Shown piece after piece: positions 1 through 6,522 of a stretch of 15,305 nt of DNA. A program made the position numbers and the translations under genes. Each line of letters begins with the position of its first letter. Position 1 is the stretch's first letter. The stretch is from an uncultured Ruminococcus sp. GTDB taxonomy: Bacteria; Bacillota; Clostridia; Oscillospirales; Ruminococcaceae. The stretch is taken from NCBI GenBank assembly GCA_945867875.1, contig CAMBJF010000039.1:1-15305 (forward strand), given 5' to 3'. Under the pieces are notes generated by a model. It saw nothing but the letters and a program-made list of their open reading frames with translations. It was not told the origin of the DNA and searched no databases.

Positions 1-124
1 CTGCCTTGTGACCGAAGCTTCTCGGCATACCACGCTTTGCAGCCCATCTTCCGTTGCCGTCCATAATAAATCCAATGTGACGGGGCAGAACGGAAAGTGC
101 GTCTTTATTTTCAGCGGCTACTAT
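1..124 (-). CDS. uppS: Isoprenyl transferase / undecaprenyl diphosphate synthase, N-terminal part
   Basis: This is the 5' end of a cis-prenyltransferase that condenses isopentenyl diphosphates into the C55 lipid carrier for cell-wall and polysaccharide synthesis; the rest lies beyond position 1. Reading the minus strand from 85 gives PRHIGFIMDGNGRWAAKRG, the diagnostic UppS block with the catalytic Asp in MDGNGRW, and then the FGHKA segment. It lies just downstream of frr, the usual Firmicutes order. The start is a problem. Between an in-frame TGA at 143-145 and the conserved block there is no ATG, GTG or TTG. The best-placed candidate is ATA at 122-124, 9 nt after a GAGAGGG ribosome-binding-like sequence, giving residues VAAENKDALSV before LPRH. 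CTG at 86-88 is another option. Family identity is near certain; the start is not. Confidence 0.9.
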   Translation of the reverse strand, partial: MVAAENKDALSVLPRHIGFIMDGNGRWAAKRGMPRSFGHKA

Positions 125-161
125 AACTACACGCCCTCTCTGTCAGCATTATGATGAAAAA

Positions 162-716
162 TCAAACTGTCATTATTTCCTTTTCCTTGGCAACAACAGC
201 TGCATCAACGTCATCAACAGCCTTGTCAGTTACCTTCTGGAGGTCCTTTTCAAAGCCCTTAAGATCGTCCTCTGTGATCTCAGAGTTCTTCTTCATTGCC
301 TTGAGCTTGTCAAGAGCGTCACGTCTTGCGTTTCTGATCGTAACCTTAGCTTCCTCGCCAATGTTCTTTACTTGCTTAACAAGTTCCTTTCTGCGCTCCT
401 CAGTGGGCTGAGGGAATGCGAGACGAAGGCACTTGCCGTCGTTTGTGGGAGTGATGCCGATATCGGAAGCCTGAATAGCCTTTTCGATGTTCTTAAGGGA
501 AGAAATATCCCAAGGCTGGATAACAAGAACTCTTGCCTCGGAAACGCTTATAGCAGCCATAGCATTGATAGCTGTGGGAGTTCCATAGTAATCGACCTGG
601 ACCTTGTCGAGGATAGCAGGGTTTGCTCTGCCTGCTCTAATAGTGGTAAATTCTCTTTCGAGAGCGGAAAGACACTTGTTCATTTTATCCTGAGCTGTTT
701 TGATCTGTTCGTTCAT
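162..716 (-). CDS. frr: Ribosome recycling factor
   Basis: Frr (RRF) works with EF-G in the cytoplasm to split post-termination ribosomes into subunits. The 184-residue length matches the family (about 185). Typical blocks are visible: the N-terminal helix with LEREFTTIRAGRANPAILD at about residues 18-36, VDYYGTPTAINAMA at about 41-54, and a C-terminal three-helix section with RKELVKQVKNIGEEAKVTIRN near 108-128 and a final Asp/Ala-rich helix. The ATG at 714-716 follows an AAAGGAATT ribosome binding site. The gene is 48 nt downstream of pyrH and upstream of uppS on the same strand, so it very likely belongs to the pyrH-frr-uppS transcript. Confidence 0.97.
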   Translation of the reverse strand: MNEQIKTAQDKMNKCLSALEREFTTIRAGRANPAILDKVQVDYYGTPTAINAMAAISVSEARVLVIQPWDISSLKNIEKAIQASDIGITPTNDGKCLRLAFPQPTEERRKELVKQVKNIGEEAKVTIRNARRDALDKLKAMKKNSEITEDDLKGFEKDLQKVTDKAVDDVDAAVVAKEKEIMTV

Positions 717-764
717 TTTAATAATTCCTTTCGGTGTAAAATTTATGCAGATAAATTATGCTTG

Positions 765-1484
765 TTATTCCTCGGGAACAACGAGAGTTCCCACAGACTT
801 GCCCATGCAGGCATCGTAGATATTCTCGGGACGGCTGAGGTCGAAAACGAGAATAGGAAGATTATTGTCCTTGCACATAGAAGCGGCAGTGCTGTCCATA
901 ACAGCAAGGTTTTTCACAAGTATCTCGTTAAATGTGAGCTTATCGTACTTCACAGCATCGTCATACTTGTTTGGATCCTTATCGTAAACGCCGTCCACCA
1001 TAGTTGCCTTAAGAACGATATCAGCCTCGATCTCCGCAGCTCTGAGGGTAGAAGCTGTGTCGGTGGAGAAGAAAGGATTTCCCGTTCCGCAGCCAAATAT
1101 AACAACACGACCCTTTTCAAAATGGCGTACAGCCTTGTTTCTTATGTAAGGCTCAGCCACCTGAGGCATGGAAATAGCTGTCTGAACACGGACATCAAGA
1201 CCCATTGATTCAAGGACATCAGCCACTGCAAGAGCATTCATAGTGGTGGCAAGCATACCGATGTGGTCAGCTCTTGTTCTGTCCATAGCGCCGCTTGAAC
1301 GGCCTCTCCAGAAATTTCCGCCGCCAACAACAATACCCATCTGAACTCCTGCCTCAACGCACTTCTTGATGCTTTCGCATATGGGTGTTATCACGCTGTA
1401 GTCAAGACCCGTTTTCTTGTTTCCCGCAAGAGCCTCACCTGAAAGCTTCAGCAGAACACGCTTGTATTTTATCTGATCGGACAT
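765..1484 (-). CDS. pyrH: UMP kinase
   Basis: PyrH phosphorylates UMP to UDP with ATP, an early step for all pyrimidine nucleotides; bacterial enzymes are hexamers of the amino-acid kinase fold. The 239 residues show KRVLLKLSGEAL at 8-19, the glycine-rich GIVVGGGNFWRG at 50-61, RTRADHIGMLATTMNALA at 69-86, the acceptor-site loop CGTGNPFFSTDTAS at 132-145 and the VDGVYDKDPNK segment at 163-173. The reading frame can be extended to a GTG at 1503-1505, but that places the ribosome binding site AAAGGAAG inside the gene. The ATG at 1482-1484 has that site at proper distance and gives the usual MSDQIKYKRVLLK N-terminus. It is the first gene of the pyrH-frr-uppS unit, with a promoter 40 bp upstream. 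Confidence 0.97.
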   Translation of the reverse strand: MSDQIKYKRVLLKLSGEALAGNKKTGLDYSVITPICESIKKCVEAGVQMGIVVGGGNFWRGRSSGAMDRTRADHIGMLATTMNALAVADVLESMGLDVRVQTAISMPQVAEPYIRNKAVRHFEKGRVVIFGCGTGNPFFSTDTASTLRAAEIEADIVLKATMVDGVYDKDPNKYDDAVKYDKLTFNEILVKNLAVMDSTAASMCKDNNLPILVFDLSRPENIYDACMGKSVGTLVVPEE

Positions 1485-1523
1485 TTGCGATATACTTCCT
1501 TTCACGATACAGTTTTCATATTC

Positions 1524-1552
1524 ATTTTACACTATTTTACCTTAAATGTAAA
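1524..1552 (-). promoter_or_regulatory. Sigma-A-type promoter of pyrH-frr-uppS
   Basis: Read on the minus strand: TTTACA (1547-1552), a 17-bp spacer, and TAAAAT (1524-1529). It lies about 40 bp upstream of the pyrH start codon and directly after the lipoprotein gene, so pyrH need not depend on readthrough. Confidence 0.75.
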
Positions 1553-1585
1553 GCGTTTTTTGTAAAAATTTATCACCTTGACAAA

Positions 1586-2191
1586 TTATTTCACATATTC
1601 ATCAAAAATGCTTTCACACACCGAATTATCGACAGTAACGGCATACATATAGTAACCGTCCTTTTCAGCGGAAACATAGTTCTCAAGCTTGTCATATTCA
1701 TCGGGATTGTAGCCCTCAAAATCCTTCTTTCTCGTCTCGATTCTCTTTTCCGCAGCAGCCTTTACATCATCAACGCTGATATCAGCCGTATTGATGACAA
1801 AAACCTCATCGGCAAATCCGCCCGAACCGCAAATATACATTGAAAAATCGCAGCCCTCGGGAACAGTAAGGTCAAGGTACATACCTATCCTGTCAGCGCC
1901 TACCTCAGCCATTGAGGGCAGCTCTACAGATTCCATTATGGCCGCAGTGATATCCGCACAGGGCACAGCCACAGCTTCGGCAGTTGTCTCGCTCTCGGTC
2001 ACAGATTCGGTCTCAGTTTCAGCCTGTTCGGAAGGTGCATCGGTCTGAGATTCAGTCTCGGAAACGGTTTCCGAAGCGGTTATCTCGGTATATACCCCCT
2101 CGGAGCCGTTTTCAGTCTCAGCTTCACCAGAGCAGGCACAAAAAGTAAGTGCGCACAGTGCCGCACAAGCGGCAGCAAAAGTTTTGTTCAT
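1586..2191 (-). CDS. DUF4358-like lipoprotein
   Basis: This is a predicted surface lipoprotein of 201 residues with no known biochemical activity. The N-terminus has a Lys, a hydrophobic stretch (residues 5-19) and a cysteine pair CAC at 18-20; C20 with Ala at -1 is the likelier lipidated residue. Residues 22-75 form a Glu/Thr/Ser-rich linker typical of proteins held away from the membrane. The folded part (about 76-201) has the pattern of DUF4358: DITAAIMESVELP, then LDLTVPEGCDFSMYICGSGGFADEVFVI, a KAAAEKRIETRKKDFEGYNPDE helix-turn, and a YVSAEKDGYYMYAVT strand pair. The assignment is by eye from recalled family features. The ATG follows a GAGGAAG ribosome binding site. It lies 75 bp downstream of the SGNH hydrolase gene on the same strand. 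In Clostridia such lipoproteins are often near SGNH and MBOAT acyltransferase genes, which hints at a surface O-acylation role. Confidence 0.7.
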   Translation of the reverse strand: MNKTFAAACAALCALTFCACSGEAETENGSEGVYTEITASETVSETESQTDAPSEQAETETESVTESETTAEAVAVPCADITAAIMESVELPSMAEVGADRIGMYLDLTVPEGCDFSMYICGSGGFADEVFVINTADISVDDVKAAAEKRIETRKKDFEGYNPDEYDKLENYVSAEKDGYYMYAVTVDNSVCESIFDEYVK

Positions 2192-2210
2192 AGTTAAACT
2201 TCCTCGTCAG

Positions 2211-2240
2211 TTTATATTATTCGGCATTTGTTTTGTTCAA
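2211..2240 (-). promoter_or_regulatory. Possible promoter of the DUF4358-like lipoprotein gene
   Basis: Minus strand TTGAAC (2235-2240), 18-bp spacer, TATAAA (2211-2216), about 20 bp before the lipoprotein start. The match is moderate and the 18-bp spacing slightly long; cotranscription from the SGNH gene is an alternative. Confidence 0.4.
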
Positions 2241-2246
2241 AAGCCG
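2222..2246. repeat. Short inverted repeat between the SGNH and lipoprotein genes
   Basis: Arms CGGCATTTG (2222-2230) and CAAAAGCCG (2238-2246) pair over 9 positions with one A-A mismatch around a 7-nt loop. It has no T-tract on the minus strand, so it is not a clear terminator. It overlaps the possible -35 box and could be a regulator site or an RNA processing hairpin. Confidence 0.4.
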
Positions 2247-2266
2247 TTGTCTTATCAGGAAAATAC

Positions 2267-3082
2267 TCACTCCCCGTAAACATGGGTAAGGAGGAAATCA
2301 AGCATTATCCTGTATGTGGACTTCATAAAATGTATGCCGTCAGCCTCCGCATAATCCTCACGGAAACGTCCGTCGCTGCCCTTGAGAACAGTGTTCAGGT
2401 CAAGGTAATATACACAGCGGTTATTGGCAAATTTAAGCAGGTCTGAATTGAAATTATCTATATCGGAATTGAGGATAGGTCTGTCCTCGTCAGTTTCTCT
2501 TTCCCCTGTCACAGGCGGAACAGAGATTATATAGATGTTAGTCTTTTCCCTGTCGATGCTGTCGATAAAGTCGCCGTATGCCGCAAGAAGCTGTTCATCG
2601 GTGTATGAACCGAGCTGATTAAGTCCAAGCAGGATATACAGATTTTCGGGAGCAGCGGCATTTATCTTGTCGGCCGCAAGTATCTCAGTGCCGTCAGGCT
2701 CGGTAAGAGGAGTGGTATTGATGCTCATGACGCTCATACCGATATTTGCAGCTATCCTGTCCTCGGGGATAAGTCCGTATGTTCCGAGACCGACTATAAG
2801 TGAATCCCCCGCAAACATACAGCTGTCAAAATAGCTCTCGTCCCTTGCAGCAGACTCCGCAATGGGGTTGATGTCCGCAGTGGAGGTCCTTTTCTCTTCC
2901 TCGGCGCTCTCCGATTCGGTTATCGAGACTATCTCGGTATCAGGCTTTTCGGGAACCTCGCCGCTCTTCATATATATGGCAAAGCAGGCGATAAAGCTTG
3001 CGAAAACAAAAAGAAGCACAAACGAAAGTCGGAATTTCAGACCGTTTTTTTTCTTTCTTTCGTAATAAGATGACACATTCAT
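2267..3082 (-). CDS. Membrane-anchored SGNH/GDSL-type hydrolase
   Basis: Predicted extracytoplasmic esterase or deacetylase of the SGNH fold, 271 residues; the substrate cannot be read from the sequence. A charged N-terminus (YERKKKNGLKFR) precedes one membrane helix at about 18-38, then a Glu/Ser/Thr-rich linker to about residue 82. The SGNH blocks follow: FAGDSL at 90-95 with nucleophile S94, ANIGMS at 112-117 with G115, LLGLNQLG at 151-158 with N155, and DGIHF at 248-252 with D248 and H251. All four signature residues are present. The ATG follows AAGGAA with short spacing. It is downstream of spoIVB, has its own strong promoter, and precedes the DUF4358-like lipoprotein, suggesting a small envelope-modification pair. 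Confidence 0.82.
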   Translation of the reverse strand: MNVSSYYERKKKNGLKFRLSFVLLFVFASFIACFAIYMKSGEVPEKPDTEIVSITESESAEEEKRTSTADINPIAESAARDESYFDSCMFAGDSLIVGLGTYGLIPEDRIAANIGMSVMSINTTPLTEPDGTEILAADKINAAAPENLYILLGLNQLGSYTDEQLLAAYGDFIDSIDREKTNIYIISVPPVTGERETDEDRPILNSDIDNFNSDLLKFANNRCVYYLDLNTVLKGSDGRFREDYAEADGIHFMKSTYRIMLDFLLTHVYGE

Positions 3083-3117
3083 TTCCTTCTTTCCGTTAAT
3101 TTCACAGAGCTAAATTT

Positions 3118-3146
3118 ATTATACTACATACCACGACAAAAATCAA
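3118..3146 (-). promoter_or_regulatory. Strong sigma-A promoter of the SGNH hydrolase gene
   Basis: Minus strand TTGATT (3141-3146), 17-bp spacer, perfect TATAAT (3118-3123), 35 bp before the start codon in a very AT-rich stretch. Confidence 0.75.
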
Positions 3147-3197
3147 CATTTTGATTAATTAAAATTTTATTAACGCCGCAACATTTTGGTATGTACT

Positions 3198-3237
3198 GCA
3201 AAGACATATGTAAGAACATCTAAACATATATCTTTGC
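3198..3237 (-). repeat. 14-bp-stem hairpin just after spoIVB
   Basis: In the minus-strand RNA, GCAAAGAUAUAUGU (from 3237) pairs with ACAUAUGUCUUUGC (to 3198) over 14 bp with a single U-G wobble and a 12-nt loop. It starts 10 nt past the spoIVB stop codon. No run of T follows in either direction, so it is not a classical Rho-independent terminator; 3'-end protection, termination by another mechanism or a protein site are possible. Confidence 0.6.
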
Positions 3238-3247
3238 ATCTATGAAA

Positions 3248-4501
3248 TCAACCTGCCGCTTTATCGGCACATTCAAGCATCGTGTCCGCAAATATGGCAT
3301 ATCCCCTTGTGGGGTCTCTCACGAAAACGTGAGTCACAGCTCCCACAAGCTTTCCGTCCTGAAGGATAGGACTTCCGCTCATTCCCTGAACAATGCCTCC
3401 CGCCTTGTCAAGAAGCCGTTCATCGGTTATCCGTATGACCATATTCCTGCCTGCCTCCGAGCCCTTTATATCGATTTTTTCTATCTCTGCCCTGTATTTC
3501 TTCGGAGCCGAACCGTCAACGGTGGCATATATGACAGCTTCCCCCACCTTTATCTCCTGCCTCATAGCCACGGGTACAGCGCTTTCAACAGTCGGACACT
3601 TGTCCATATAACCGTAAATGCCGCTTTCACAGTTCATCAAAAGACTTCCGCAAGACTTGTCAGAAGTAAACATTCCTATGAGCTCTCCGGGAGCGCCTGC
3701 CGAGCTTTTCTTTATCCCGCTTATGAAAACGTCCGCCGCCTGTCCCTCGGACATCGTGAGCATCTCACCTGTGTCAGAGTCACAGACAGGGTGCCCAAGC
3801 CCTGCGAACATTTTGGTCGATGGGTCATAAAATGTCACCGTGCCGATGCCTGCGGAGCTATCCCTTACCCACATTCCTGCGTGATATGTGTCATCAGCGG
3901 CAGACCTGTCTGGTTTAAGGAAAACCACTCTGCTTTCCCCGTCACGGACAAGCTCAACACCCAGCGTTTTTCCGCCGCTTTCGCTTATTATCCTGCTCAC
4001 ATCTTTGTTTGACGACACCGATTTCCCCGAAATGCTCACGATAATATCCCCCTCGTTGATGCCAGCCTCTCTTGCGGGAGATGCTATCCTGCCGCCGCTG
4101 TCAAATCCAGTCAGCTCCACCACAAGCACGCCCTTTGTGAGCAGCTTTATGCCGAAAGGCGTTCCGCAGGGAACGACAACAGGCTCATTTACCTCAGTGA
4201 CACTCACATTTTTTATGGGAAATATGCCGAATAAACTCAGCTGTTCAGTTCTTTCCGCAACTCCCCCGTTCATAGAGGAAACATTATATGTTTCATTTCC
4301 CGACACCGTAACATCAATATCATAGCTTTCGGGAATTATCCTGTCCGAACGGACAGCAATGTGCTCGCTTATTTCAAGCTCTCCGCCTTTTGCAACATAA
4401 TAATTGTCAGGCAGAACACAGTTATAATATATAATGCCGCCCGTAAGTGCCATAAGCGCCGCACACGCCGTACTCACAAGCAGCCTGAGTGCAAAATTCA
4501 T
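3248..4501 (-). CDS. spoIVB: SpoIVB sporulation serine peptidase
   Basis: In endospore formers SpoIVB is made in the forespore, crosses into the intermembrane space, and cleaves a regulator of the SpoIVFB protease, releasing sigma-K processing in the mother cell. The 417 residues (B. subtilis about 426) show an N-terminal membrane anchor (about 5-27), a PDZ domain near 110-195 with SPAREAGINEGDIIVSISGK, and an S55-family peptidase domain. H237 in GLGHPV, D360 in RITD and S375 in GMSGSP match the B. subtilis His/Asp/Ser triad by motif and spacing. GAVTHVFVRDPTRGYAIF follows the serine, as in the family. The ATG follows GAGAGGAAG. No sigma-G-type promoter was recognised. The common downstream partner spo0A is absent; an SGNH hydrolase follows instead. 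Confidence 0.95.
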   Translation of the reverse strand: MNFALRLLVSTACAALMALTGGIIYYNCVLPDNYYVAKGGELEISEHIAVRSDRIIPESYDIDVTVSGNETYNVSSMNGGVAERTEQLSLFGIFPIKNVSVTEVNEPVVVPCGTPFGIKLLTKGVLVVELTGFDSGGRIASPAREAGINEGDIIVSISGKSVSSNKDVSRIISESGGKTLGVELVRDGESRVVFLKPDRSAADDTYHAGMWVRDSSAGIGTVTFYDPSTKMFAGLGHPVCDSDTGEMLTMSEGQAADVFISGIKKSSAGAPGELIGMFTSDKSCGSLLMNCESGIYGYMDKCPTVESAVPVAMRQEIKVGEAVIYATVDGSAPKKYRAEIEKIDIKGSEAGRNMVIRITDERLLDKAGGIVQGMSGSPILQDGKLVGAVTHVFVRDPTRGYAIFADTMLECADKAAG

Positions 4502-4549
4502 ATTGACTTCCTCTCCGCAGCATATGACCGTTCCGCCGTCTTTTTCATA

Positions 4550-4709
4550 ATACTAATAACCAATTAACCTATAGACAAATCCTCGGCTGAAATAAGCCCA
4601 TTCGTCGTCAAGCTCCCTTGCCGGGCGCAAAGCCCGCCTGCAGTCGCTTTCCTAGACTGGGCTTATTTCATCTGTCGGCTTTATCTATAGAACAATTGAT
4701 TATTAGTAT
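4550..4709. mobile_element. 160-bp palindromic element (MITE-like), near-perfect terminal inverted repeats
   Basis: The left arm (4550-4600) and right arm (4658-4709) are inverted copies of about 51 bp. They share ATACTAATAA, CAATT, CTATAGA and GAAATAAGCCCA blocks, with substitutions only between them. The 57-bp centre is GC-rich and holds a small hairpin, CGGGC-GCAAA-GCCCG (4622-4636). TA flanks the shared CTAAT end on both sides, as expected if insertion duplicated TA. The element has no ORF and would fold into one long hairpin. It ends 48 bp upstream of spoIVB. A non-autonomous transposon relative (MITE) is the best guess; a structured RNA is the alternative. Other copies cannot be checked here. 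Confidence 0.65.
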
Positions 4710-4901
4710 AAGACAGCAGAGTGATATCCACCGCTTTTTTGTTCTTCACATTACTTAATATTTGCGTGCAGTGGGGCAAATATAAGAGTTTTATATTCTG
4801 TAATTTTAGCCCCATTCTTTAAAAAAACAAGTCGTATTTAGCAAGTGGATATAATCTTCACAGAAAACGATTCATTTTTTTCTCCGACTTCAAAAAAATT
4901 G
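4710..4901. other. AT-rich gene-free stretch with nested inverted repeats
   Basis: I see no gene. It contains an outer inverted pair ATATCCAC (4724-4731) and GTGGATAT (4845-4852), an inner pair TGGGGC (4772-4777) and GCCCCA (4809-4814), and a nested AATATAA/TTATATT hairpin (4779-4785 and 4791-4797). The arms are short and mostly AU, so stability is doubtful. It sits between the MITE-like element and the promoter of the LacI operon. Confidence 0.35.
4864..4872 (+). promoter_or_regulatory. Candidate upstream operator, AAAACGATT
   Basis: AAAACGATT lies about 30 bp upstream of the -35 box and recurs as its exact reverse complement 80 bp further on, beyond the -10 box. It has the central CG flanked by A- and T-rich halves typical of LacI-family operators. 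A LacI-family gene is in the operon this promoter drives. Confidence 0.4.
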
Positions 4902-4930
4902 TTGCACATCGTGACAATTTGTGGTATAAT
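4902..4930 (+). promoter_or_regulatory. Extended -10 promoter of the membrane protein-lacI-PfkB-dut operon
   Basis: TTGCAC (4902-4907), 17-bp spacer ending in TGTGG, perfect TATAAT (4925-4930). It overlaps the first in-frame ATG of the next reading frame, showing that the frame starts later. The expected transcript start is near 4937. Confidence 0.8.
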
Positions 4931-4943
4931 TGGTTTTATAGCC

Positions 4944-4953
4944 AAATCGTTTT
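4944..4953 (+). promoter_or_regulatory. Candidate promoter-proximal operator, AAATCGTTTT
   Basis: The site reads AAA-T-CG-T-TTT, a near palindrome around CG at about +7 to +16 from the predicted transcript start, a position where a bound repressor would block transcription. It contains the inverse of the motif at 4864-4872. Binding by the product of the LacI-family gene at 5492 is inferred. Confidence 0.45.
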
Positions 4954-4996
4954 ACCAAAAAGCTTAACGGATATTATTTTCAAAGGAATGCAGATT

Positions 4997-5464
4997 ATGG
5001 AAATTCTCAGAAAAGTGTCTCTTGCCCTTGGGTGTGCAGCGACGGCGGTGTGCTGTCTGTTTCTGAACCTTGCGGGAGGATATGCGCTTTATTCAAATAA
5101 TTACCAGACTATCGGAATATGCCTTATGGTGTCAACAGGGCTTCTTGTCCTGTCCTTAATTGCCGCATTTTTCCGAAAAGGCATATTTGATCTTATCTCA
5201 CTCATACTTAATATTATTGGCACTCTGCTCTATATCTATCCCATTTCCGTTTTGAACGGGATACCAAATTCTGTTGTTCCCCGTTCGAGCATCGAAGTTC
5301 TTACCGCAAGGATATATCCTGCTGTATCGGTAACAATACTCCTGCTGACAGCGGTCTTTGCGGACTATTTTTCCTATGACCGTGCAGCAAAGCGTGCCGA
5401 AAAGAAAATGCAGAAGCATAAAGAGCAGACCCGAAAGCTTAACGATGATGAAAAGATTATATAA
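4997..5464 (+). CDS. Small membrane protein, unknown function
   Basis: I do not recognise a family. The 155 residues contain about four hydrophobic helices, near residues 7-30, 38-58, 63-85 and 108-124, then a Lys/Arg/Glu-rich cytoplasmic-looking tail (127-155). The frame is open further upstream, but the first upstream ATG at 4919 overlaps the promoter and so cannot be the start. The ATG at 4997-4999 has AAAGGA 8-9 nt upstream; the ATG at 4988-4990 touches that site and is unlikely. It is the first gene of a four-gene unit and precedes the LacI-family gene by 27 bp. Context might suggest a role in sugar sensing or uptake, but nothing in the protein shows it. Confidence 0.75.
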   Translation: MEILRKVSLALGCAATAVCCLFLNLAGGYALYSNNYQTIGICLMVSTGLLVLSLIAAFFRKGIFDLISLILNIIGTLLYIYPISVLNGIPNSVVPRSSIEVLTARIYPAVSVTILLLTAVFADYFSYDRAAKRAEKKMQKHKEQTRKLNDDEKII

Positions 5465-5491
5465 TATAGTTTGTGAAAGGACGTTTTATTA

Positions 5492-6496
5492 ATGAGCGTA
5501 ACAATCAAGGACGTTGCCAAAGCAGCGGGAGTTTCCGTAGCCACCGTTTCCCGTGTTCTGAACAACAGCGCCGCAGTTTCCGATGAGACCGCCGCAGCGG
5601 TGAACGAGGTCATCAAGGAAATGGGCTACAGCCCCAATTTTCTTGGAAGAAATCTCCGCAAATGCGAGACCAACAATATCCTTGCCATTCTCCCCTCCAC
5701 CGAGCACACTGTCTATAACGACATTATAAAAGGTATGCAGGACGCTGCATATCCCACCTATGACATTATCCTCAGTACAAGCAATAGCTATATCGGAACT
5801 GAGATGCGTCTGCTTGAAATGCTCTTCAAGCGCACAGTTGACGCTGTCGTTATCCTCGGCTCACAGCTTGATGCGGAGGCTCTCAATGACCTTAACAAGA
5901 GATACAATATTGCGCTCTGCTGCGAAAACGTTTCAGGTGCAAATGTGCTGACCGTTACAATAAACAACGAAGCCGCAGCGTATGAAGCCGTAAAAATGTT
6001 TCTTGACAAGGGCAAGAAAAAAATAGGTCTTGTCACCACAAGCGGCCGCAAGGATTTCAAAGATGCTCCATCTTCCGCAGACCGTGAAAAGGGCTACAGA
6101 AGAGCTCTTGCGGAATACGGCATAGCTGCCGATGAAAAGTACATATATAGATGCTCATATGAATATTCGGACGGCTGTAAGGCACTGAAATATTTCCGTT
6201 CGCTTGACGAAATGCCCGAAGCTATATTCTGCATTTCCGATCTCCTCGCCGCAGGTGTCATAAAGCAGGCATTCAGAGAGAATATTGCCGTGGGAAGCGA
6301 ACTTCAGGTATGTGGATTTGATAACATCAGTCTCAGTGAAATGTACAACCCCGGTATCACAACCGTTGCCCAGCCGGGATACGAAATGGGCAGGACTGTC
6401 ATCAGCAAGCTCCTCGATAATATGCACGGCAGCGTTAAAAACAATGACCTTATTATCCTCGACCACAAGCTTGTTATCCGTGGTTCAGCAAAGTAA
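5492..6496 (+). CDS. LacI-family transcriptional regulator
   Basis: This is a sugar-responsive DNA-binding repressor of 334 residues, the usual family size. The N-terminal helix-turn-helix reads TIKDVAKAAGVSVATVSRVLN (split here as residues 4-15 and 16-24), followed by the hinge region ending near residue 60. The rest is a periplasmic-binding-protein-like domain: NILAILPS at about 62-69, EKGYRRALAEYG in the middle, a PEAIFCISDLLAAGVIKQ segment and VCGFDNISLSEMYNPGITTVAQP near the C-terminus. The ATG follows GAAAGGACG at 9-10 nt. It is cotranscribed with a PfkB sugar kinase starting 26 bp downstream, so the effector may be a fructose- or tagatose-type sugar phosphate. Two operator-like sites flank the operon promoter, suggesting autoregulation. 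Confidence 0.93.
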   Translation: MSVTIKDVAKAAGVSVATVSRVLNNSAAVSDETAAAVNEVIKEMGYSPNFLGRNLRKCETNNILAILPSTEHTVYNDIIKGMQDAAYPTYDIILSTSNSYIGTEMRLLEMLFKRTVDAVVILGSQLDAEALNDLNKRYNIALCCENVSGANVLTVTINNEAAAYEAVKMFLDKGKKKIGLVTTSGRKDFKDAPSSADREKGYRRALAEYGIAADEKYIYRCSYEYSDGCKALKYFRSLDEMPEAIFCISDLLAAGVIKQAFRENIAVGSELQVCGFDNISLSEMYNPGITTVAQPGYEMGRTVISKLLDNMHGSVKNNDLIILDHKLVIRGSAK

Positions 6497-6522
6497 ATTT
6501 TTCCGAAAGGATCATCACAGCA

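Noticed and set aside
372..1208. 278-codon open frame on the plus strand across frr and pyrH
   Set aside because: It is antisense to two certain genes, has no domain pattern or ribosome binding site, and looks like a codon-bias shadow.
1960..2110. Repetitive TCGGTCTCAG-like sequence that might suggest a short-repeat array
   Set aside because: It encodes the Glu/Ser/Thr-rich linker of the lipoprotein; units are irregular and there are no spacers, so it is not CRISPR.
3242..4012. 256-codon plus-strand frame opposite spoIVB
   Set aside because: Composition is Ser/His/Arg-rich with no recognisable fold; spoIVB on the other strand is well supported.
4919..4996. N-terminal extension of the small membrane protein to an ATG at 4919
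   Set aside because: The TATAAT box lies inside it, so this part would not be transcribed; a ribosome binding site sits before 4997.
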